Source: Lentibacillus jeotgali
Lineage (GTDB): Bacteria; Bacillota; Bacilli; Bacillales; Amphibacillaceae
Reading direction: 5' to 3'
NCBI RefSeq assembly: GCF_000224785.1
Contig: NZ_AGAV01000015.1
Span: 186,001-250,000, forward strand
Length of the DNA: 64,000 bases
How positions within the stretch are numbered: position 1 is the stretch's first letter; the number at the start of each line of letters is the position of its first letter. The notes beneath the pieces were generated by a model, which saw only the letters and a program-made list of their open reading frames with translations, ran no database searches and was not told the DNA's origin. Both the position numbers and the translations under genes were made by a program. Of this stretch, positions 59,792 to 64,000 are shown piece by piece.

Positions 59792-59818
59792 TTTAACATT
59801 AAATATTTTAGTGTTAAA
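59792..59818 (+). promoter_or_regulatory. 27-bp palindromic operator of the SDR-MarR operon
   Basis: TTTAACAT-TAAATATTTTA-GTGTTAAA is an almost perfect palindrome. Extra TTTAACA half-sites lie either side, at about 59778-59790 and 59821-59832. It covers the expected promoter of the SDR gene, whose operon ends with a MarR regulator, so autorepression is likely. Confidence 0.75.
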
Positions 59819-59847
59819 ATAAATGTGTTAAAAGAGGAGTGATGATT

Positions 59848-60600
59848 ATGGGTAAAATACAGGATAAAGTCGCGATTATTACTGGTGGAGCAGGCGGGAT
59901 TGGCAAAGGCATGGCGATGGCTTTTGTGAAAGAAGGTGCCAAGGTGGTGATTGTGGACTTGAATGAGGAGGCCGGTCAGGATTCAATAAAGGAATTAAAG
60001 CAGTACCAGCCGGAATCCATGTTCATTCAGGTGAATTTGGCTGAGCATGACAAATTGAAGGACATCATCGGTCAGGTTATAGAAAAGTATGGAAAATTGG
60101 ATATTCTCGTCAACAATGCGCACGCATCCAGAAATAAGCCTTTTCTGGAAACAGATCAAAAGGACTTGGATCTGTCATTTGATACTGGTTTCTATCCGAC
60201 CTTTTATCTGATGCAGGCAGCCATACCACATTTGAAAGAAACGAAAGGCAACATCATTAATTTCGCATCCGGTGCGGGGATACAGGGTCATGCGACTCAA
60301 ACGGCTTATGCGGCAGCGAAGGAAGCAATCCGTGCTATTACGCGGGTTGCAGCCAATGAGTTTGGCAAAGATGATATTAATGTTAATCTGATCGCGCCAA
60401 TTGCCAATTCACAGGGTGTGCAGGAATGGGCTAAGGCTCAGCCGGAGTATTATCAGGAAGTTGTTTCAAAAATTCCAATGCAGCGTTTTGGTGAGTTAGA
60501 GGAAGACATTGGTCCCGTGGCGGTTTTCCTGGCAAGTGATGAGTCCAACTATATTACCGGCCAAACCATCAACGTTGATGGCGGATCTGTCAAATTCTAG
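59848..60600 (+). CDS. SDR-family oxidoreductase in a MarR-controlled operon
   Basis: A 250-residue classical short-chain dehydrogenase. NAD(P) motif TGGAGGIGKGMA, VNNAHAS in place of NNAG, catalytic S in NFASGAGIQG, and Y-x3-K in AYAAAKEAIRA. The C-terminus is YITGQTINVDGGS. GAGGAG lies 8-9 bases before the chosen ATG; GTG and ATG codons just upstream overlap the RBS. It is followed 10 bases later by the MarR gene and preceded by a palindromic operator. Its substrate may be the compound that relieves repression. Confidence 0.88.
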   Translation: MGKIQDKVAIITGGAGGIGKGMAMAFVKEGAKVVIVDLNEEAGQDSIKELKQYQPESMFIQVNLAEHDKLKDIIGQVIEKYGKLDILVNNAHASRNKPFLETDQKDLDLSFDTGFYPTFYLMQAAIPHLKETKGNIINFASGAGIQGHATQTAYAAAKEAIRAITRVAANEFGKDDINVNLIAPIANSQGVQEWAKAQPEYYQEVVSKIPMQRFGELEEDIGPVAVFLASDESNYITGQTINVDGGSVKF

Positions 60601-60610
60601 CGGTGATCGA

Positions 60611-61033
60611 ATGAGCGATAATATTTTAGAATTGATTCGTGCAGTTGAATTGTTCACCAATAAATCGATTATCCGTTTTAATGAGGCATATGAGCATAAT
60701 ATCGGAATTTCATCAATTCTCGTTCTGGCTGAGTTAAATAAGAAGGGACCGCAAAAGTCATCAGCAATTGCAAAAGAACTTAGCTATACACCCGGAGCAA
60801 TGACGAATATTGCAAACAAACTGATCAATGAGGGTTATGCCGTGCGCCAATATGATGAAAAGGATCGTCGGAGGGTGATGCTGGCTATCACTGATCAGGG
60901 CCAACATGCGCTTGAGGATGCACAAAAGACAGGACAAGTATTACGAAAAGATGTATTTGAAACATTAACCGAAGAAGAAATTCGGCAGTTCCGTGCTATT
61001 TATGAGAAGCTGCTGGATCAGCTGGACACATAA
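60611..61033 (+). CDS. MarR-family repressor of the SDR operon
   Basis: A 140-residue winged HTH protein. Recognition helix region KSSAIAKELSYTPGAMTNIAN, wing YDEKDRRRVMLAIT, and helical ends for dimerisation. The DEKDRR wing is a strong MarR signature. The start is 10 bases after the SDR stop, with a weak RBS, so it is translated by coupling. Its operator is probably the 27-bp palindrome at 59792-59818. Confidence 0.88.
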   Translation: MSDNILELIRAVELFTNKSIIRFNEAYEHNIGISSILVLAELNKKGPQKSSAIAKELSYTPGAMTNIANKLINEGYAVRQYDEKDRRRVMLAITDQGQHALEDAQKTGQVLRKDVFETLTEEEIRQFRAIYEKLLDQLDT

Positions 61034-61128
61034 TAGAAGATTGACATATGGGATGAGTTAAAGAAATAGTTCCATCTAAAAAGACAATTGCCCTTTTGTT
61101 ATACTGAAAAGAAAGGGGGGGTACCGAA

Positions 61129-61620
61129 ATGACTGAACAGGTGAAACATGCGATACAAGACGATTATCCGGCAGATTTTTCCCATTGCTACGGATGCGGG
61201 CGACTGAATCAGGAAGGCCACCATTTCCGCACTGGCTGGAACGAGGATCAGACGGTCACCATCTACACACCAAAACCGGAACATACTGCAATTCCAGGTT
61301 TTGTATATGGCGGGCTTATTGCATCATTGGTTGACTGCCATGGAACTGGTTCAGCGTCGTTGGCATTGCATCGTAAAAACGGGCATGAGCCTGGCGGCGC
61401 TCAAGAACCGCCGCGGTTTGTCACGGCAGCATTAAACATCGATTTCCTTAAGCCGATCCCGCAGGATATACCGCTCAAAGCAATTGGAACACCCGAAGAA
61501 GTGCATCCAAAGAAGTTTAACATACATACAAAAGTTTTTGCGGGTGATACGGTCTGTGCAAAGGCTGTGGTGACAGCTTCTGTTATGCCGGCATCATTTA
61601 CACAACAGACAACAGAATGA
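61129..61620 (+). CDS. Hotdog-fold thioesterase-like protein
   Basis: A 163-residue PaaI/4HBT-type protein. An N-terminal CYGCGRLNQEGHHF segment (two Cys, His) is followed by the hotdog helix VYGGLIASLVDCHGTGSASL with the catalytic-type Asp. The strand pattern is FVTAALNIDFLKPIP and VCAKAVVTASV. GAAAGGGGGGG precedes the ATG by about 8 bases. Such enzymes hydrolyse acyl-CoA or acyl-ACP thioesters; the acyl group is unknown. Confidence 0.85.
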   Translation: MTEQVKHAIQDDYPADFSHCYGCGRLNQEGHHFRTGWNEDQTVTIYTPKPEHTAIPGFVYGGLIASLVDCHGTGSASLALHRKNGHEPGGAQEPPRFVTAALNIDFLKPIPQDIPLKAIGTPEEVHPKKFNIHTKVFAGDTVCAKAVVTASVMPASFTQQTTE

Positions 61621-61677
61621 TTAGACGGCATTAGATCGGCATTCACGGAAAGGCTAATGACCATTATATACAGGAAA

Positions 61678-61716
61678 AGAAGAAGGAAAAGTGCAATCAC
61701 TTTTCCTTCTTCTTTT
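61678..61716. terminator. Bidirectional terminator overlapping the P-II gene end
   Basis: A perfect 15-bp stem, GAAGAAGGAAAAGTG with CACTTTTCCTTCTTC, around CAAT, with TTTTTCTTTTT on the plus-strand side. The minus-strand gene's stop codon lies inside it, and its Lys/Glu tail is encoded by one arm. Confidence 0.85.
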
Positions 61717-62449
61717 TCTTTTTAAATTCTTCCCGGATTTTTTCGTTCATCACGCGGCTGATGCCGACGGTGCTTTCAACGTCCAGCACAAAGGCAATCC
61801 CTTTACCCGGCTTTTTCAATTCAGCGTCTTCATTAATAGTTTTAAGTACTTCCGTCGTTTTGTTCTTATCGATGAGTGTCAATACCACTTCTTTCTCAGG
61901 TTCGATCATAATGTTGAATAGTTTGGCCTTCTCGTGAACACCGGTTCCGCGTCCATGCAGGATGGTTCCTCCTTCCGCCCCGGCTTTTCGAGTCGCATCC
62001 ACAACTTTTTCCGAATCGCCCCTGTTGACGATGGTAATGATTAAATCATATAGAACGTCCTGATCTTCCTTCATGATATCAACACCCTCCTCATCTGTTG
62101 CATCGCCTTCCTCACCATGCCACCCCAGCAAATGATTGATTCCGGCGATTTTTTTCGTATCGATTACAAATCCGATGCCCTGTCTCGGCTTATTCAGCTG
62201 AACAGAATCGATGATGGCGTGTTTGACATCATCAAAAATTTCATCGGATACAAGTGTCAGTATGACGGCTCTTTCACGTTCCGCCGGTATGCCTAAAATC
62301 CGCATCTTTTCGTTGAGCCGGATTCCCTCGCCTAGCAGGGTGGTTCCGCCTTGAGCCCCGGCGTTTCGTGAAGCCTGCACAACCTTTTTGGCCTTATCTT
62401 TTTTAACGATCGTGATGATGAGCTTCTGCCCCTGAATCGTCACTGACAT
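61697..62449 (-). CDS. Tandem P-II (GlnB-like) domain protein
   Basis: A 250-residue cytoplasmic protein of two P-II-like domains. Copy one is KLIITIVKKDKAKKVVQASR to RQGIGFVIDTKKIAGI. Copy two is YDLIITIVNRGDSEKVVDAT to GKGIAFVLDVESTVGI. Both carry AGA(Q/E)GGT(T/I)L and an L-T-L strand. An acidic linker of about 15-20 residues joins them (DATDEEGVDIMKEDQ). The T-loop is not like that of GlnB and lacks the modified tyrosine. AAAGGAG lies 10 bases before this ATG, inside the 3' end of the DUF1538 gene. Likely to bind a nucleotide and gate the DUF1538 proteins. The tail is poly-lysine. Confidence 0.85.
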   Translation of the reverse strand: MSVTIQGQKLIITIVKKDKAKKVVQASRNAGAQGGTTLLGEGIRLNEKMRILGIPAERERAVILTLVSDEIFDDVKHAIIDSVQLNKPRQGIGFVIDTKKIAGINHLLGWHGEEGDATDEEGVDIMKEDQDVLYDLIITIVNRGDSEKVVDATRKAGAEGGTILHGRGTGVHEKAKLFNIMIEPEKEVVLTLIDKNKTTEVLKTINEDAELKKPGKGIAFVLDVESTVGISRVMNEKIREEFKKKKKKEK

Positions 62450-63173
62450 ACTGACTTTTCTCCTTTCTGCTGTACAGAATACCAAGCGTTAACACTGATA
62501 ATATAGGAGCCAATGCGACCATTGCAACCATACCAAACCCATCAAGTAACGGGTCGCGTCCTTCTATCTGTCCGGCGATGCCGGTGAACATGGCCAGTAT
62601 GAATGTTGCCGTCATTGGCCCCGTGGATACCCCGCCTGAGTCGAATGCGATTGTTGTAAATGTTTTTGGCGAATAGCGAACCATTACAAACGCTATTATA
62701 TAACCTGGAATGATAAAATACCATAGGGAAAATCCAAAAATTAGCCGTATCATTGACAGTGCGACCGAAATGCCGACCCCTATTGATAATGTATACAGCA
62801 GTAGTTTTTCCGGGATATAACCACCGGATACTTTCTCAGCCTGCTCAACCATGACGGCAACAGCAGGTTCTGCATAGATGGCAAAAAAGCCAATGATAAA
62901 TCCGATTGGTATCAAAACCCATTTATATGACATATCCCCCAGAACATTCCCCATTTGTTCCCCGAAAGGCATGAACCCGATGTGAACGCCCTGCAGGAAA
63001 AACGCAAGTCCAAAAAATGTCAGAACGAAGCCGATTCCGATGTCCAATAGCCGGCGAACCGGCAGTTTCAGAAAGACAAAGTGAAAAATGGCAAACAAAA
63101 CAGCCAGAGGCAACAGCGCAATCGCCACCTCTTGCATGGTCTGGGGGAAGCCTTCAAATATGTGCAAATTCAT
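62403..63173 (-). CDS. DUF1538 membrane protein, second copy
   Basis: A 256-residue protein with about seven hydrophobic segments. Family motifs are GIGFVLTFFGLAFFLQGV, FMPFGEQMG, AEPAV in a membrane context, and FDSGGVSTGPMTATFILA. The tail is polar and ends AEAHHHDR. It starts in a four-base overlap with the preceding DUF1538 gene (ATGA), and the P-II gene starts 47 bases before its end. The two DUF1538 proteins are paralogues and may form a two-subunit channel or transporter; nothing is known of the substrate. Confidence 0.85.
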   Translation of the reverse strand: MNLHIFEGFPQTMQEVAIALLPLAVLFAIFHFVFLKLPVRRLLDIGIGFVLTFFGLAFFLQGVHIGFMPFGEQMGNVLGDMSYKWVLIPIGFIIGFFAIYAEPAVAVMVEQAEKVSGGYIPEKLLLYTLSIGVGISVALSMIRLIFGFSLWYFIIPGYIIAFVMVRYSPKTFTTIAFDSGGVSTGPMTATFILAMFTGIAGQIEGRDPLLDGFGMVAMVALAPILSVLTLGILYSRKEKSQYVSDDSGAEAHHHDR

Positions 63174-63862
63174 CCGTAAATCACCCCCAGAATCAGTACC
63201 GATAAAATCGGGCCGATAGAAGCGAGACCGACAAGACCGAATCCGTCACTTGAGGCTGTTTTACCCCTGATAACGGTAGCAACCCCGACGCCCAATGCTA
63301 GGATGAATGGTACAGTCAGTGGCCCGGTTGTGACACCACCAGCATCAAACGAAATTGGTACAAAGCTTGATGGCGCAAAAGCAGCTATCAAAAAGATAAG
63401 CGCATAGCCGCCTGCCAGCAAATAAACAATGCTGATATTAAACACGATACGGAACATGGCTAAGGCTACAAAAATACCTACACCAATAGCGACTGACATG
63501 ATTAGAACGCTCTGCGGAATAGCTCCCCCGGAGACATCATCAATTTGCGAGGAAAGAACGCGCACATCGGGTTCAGCAAACGTTACAACTGCCCCGAGGA
63601 GAAAGCCAAACAATACAATGATCCAGATCTTTTTGGTCTTGGATAAAGCTGATCCGATCATTTCTCCGACGGGAAGCAGTCCTACATTAACGCCCAGAAG
63701 AAAGAGGATAAGGCCGATGCCAACAAACAAGACGCCAATTAAAAATTGCACAAACGCCTCCATCGGCAGCCAGATGATTGTGAATTGCAGTGCGGTTATA
63801 ACGAGTGCAATCGGCAGGATAGAATAAATAACCTCAAAAACAGTGTCCTTAATATTGTCCAT
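63170..63862 (-). CDS. DUF1538 membrane protein, first copy
   Basis: A 230-residue protein with about seven hydrophobic segments and the same motifs as its neighbour: FVGIGLILFLLGVNVGLLPV, GEMIGSAL, FAEPDVRVL and FDAGGVTTGPLTVPFILALG. GGGGG precedes the ATG by 7 bases. It heads the three-gene DUF1538-DUF1538-P-II operon. The paired FDxGGVxTGP motifs and the AEPxV sequence in the middle of a membrane region suggest pore or substrate-binding loops. The transported species is unknown. Confidence 0.85.
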   Translation of the reverse strand: MDNIKDTVFEVIYSILPIALVITALQFTIIWLPMEAFVQFLIGVLFVGIGLILFLLGVNVGLLPVGEMIGSALSKTKKIWIIVLFGFLLGAVVTFAEPDVRVLSSQIDDVSGGAIPQSVLIMSVAIGVGIFVALAMFRIVFNISIVYLLAGGYALIFLIAAFAPSSFVPISFDAGGVTTGPLTVPFILALGVGVATVIRGKTASSDGFGLVGLASIGPILSVLILGVIYG

Positions 63863-64000
63863 AAAAAACCCCCAGGTGTGTTTGGTGATTTGTTGCTAGC
63901 GAAGAAACGTATATTGGAAGATTAAGATCAAAAGAGGATATATACGTAAATGTTCCCTTTTCATTATAGCATTGTGAAAGAATAATCAGAAATAAAAAGC

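Overview
The window looks like a chromosomal segment of a low-to-mid GC Gram-positive spore former of the family Bacillaceae. The evidence is AGGAGG-type ribosome binding sites, frequent TTG and GTG starts, and a series of Bacillus-type genes: des-desK-desR, sda, floT behind a sigma-W promoter, sodF, yjzC, yvbH, yerD, ywcB-ywcA and a second yidC. Salt-related genes (a betaine-type binding protein, Na+-coupled symporters, a cation/proton antiporter) would fit a halotolerant genus of the Virgibacillus/Lentibacillus/Oceanobacillus group. That genus-level placement is inference. I saw no tRNA, rRNA, prophage, complete insertion sequence or CRISPR array.

Layout. 1-6.6 kb: a secreted M6 protease cut by the window edge, the cold-response module des/desK/desR, a HAD phosphatase, and a secreted protein made of six 28-residue repeats. 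6.8-16.4 kb: small metabolic genes, a nucleoside hydrolase, a C45 hydrolase, an alanine/Na+ symporter, a holin-like toxin locus whose start codon reads ATA, a truncated Rpn-type gene behind an SOS box, coaW, a frameshifted acetyltransferase, and a divergent CarD/MarR pair. 16.7-26.1 kb: a PAP2 phosphatase, a secreted M28 aminopeptidase, lipoproteins, the GOGAT-like YerD, yidC2, and an ATP-grasp/MurJ-type flippase pair. 26.3-34.8 kb: an MFS transporter, then ywcB-ywcA and a second SSS symporter joined to a LytS/LytTR two-component system. Kinase and regulator are separated by a 392-bp element with terminal inverted repeats and two internal hairpins. 35-52.5 kb: housekeeping and membrane genes, a subtilisin, an antiporter, doxX, yjzC, floT and several small membrane proteins. 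52.7-64 kb: an orphan betaine-binding lipoprotein, a pentapeptide protein, sda, a LysR regulator facing a decayed hutG, an AbrB-type membrane protein, an autoregulated SDR-MarR operon, and an operon of two DUF1538 membrane proteins plus a tandem P-II protein.

Genes that plausibly work together: desK/desR control des; LytS/LytTR probably controls one or both acetate/pyruvate-type symporters; the MarR protein probably represses its own SDR operon through a 27-bp palindrome; the P-II duplex probably gates the DUF1538 pair.

The least explained features are the non-coding ones. Four intergenic arrays share a roughly 21-bp period built on a TCGCGCGA-like core, and a fifth has an exact 20-bp period. 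All five lie just downstream of a plus-strand gene. Together with the 392-bp element, whose hairpins keep pairing while changing sequence, they are the best candidates for something undescribed. The DUF1538/P-II operon is the best protein-level candidate.
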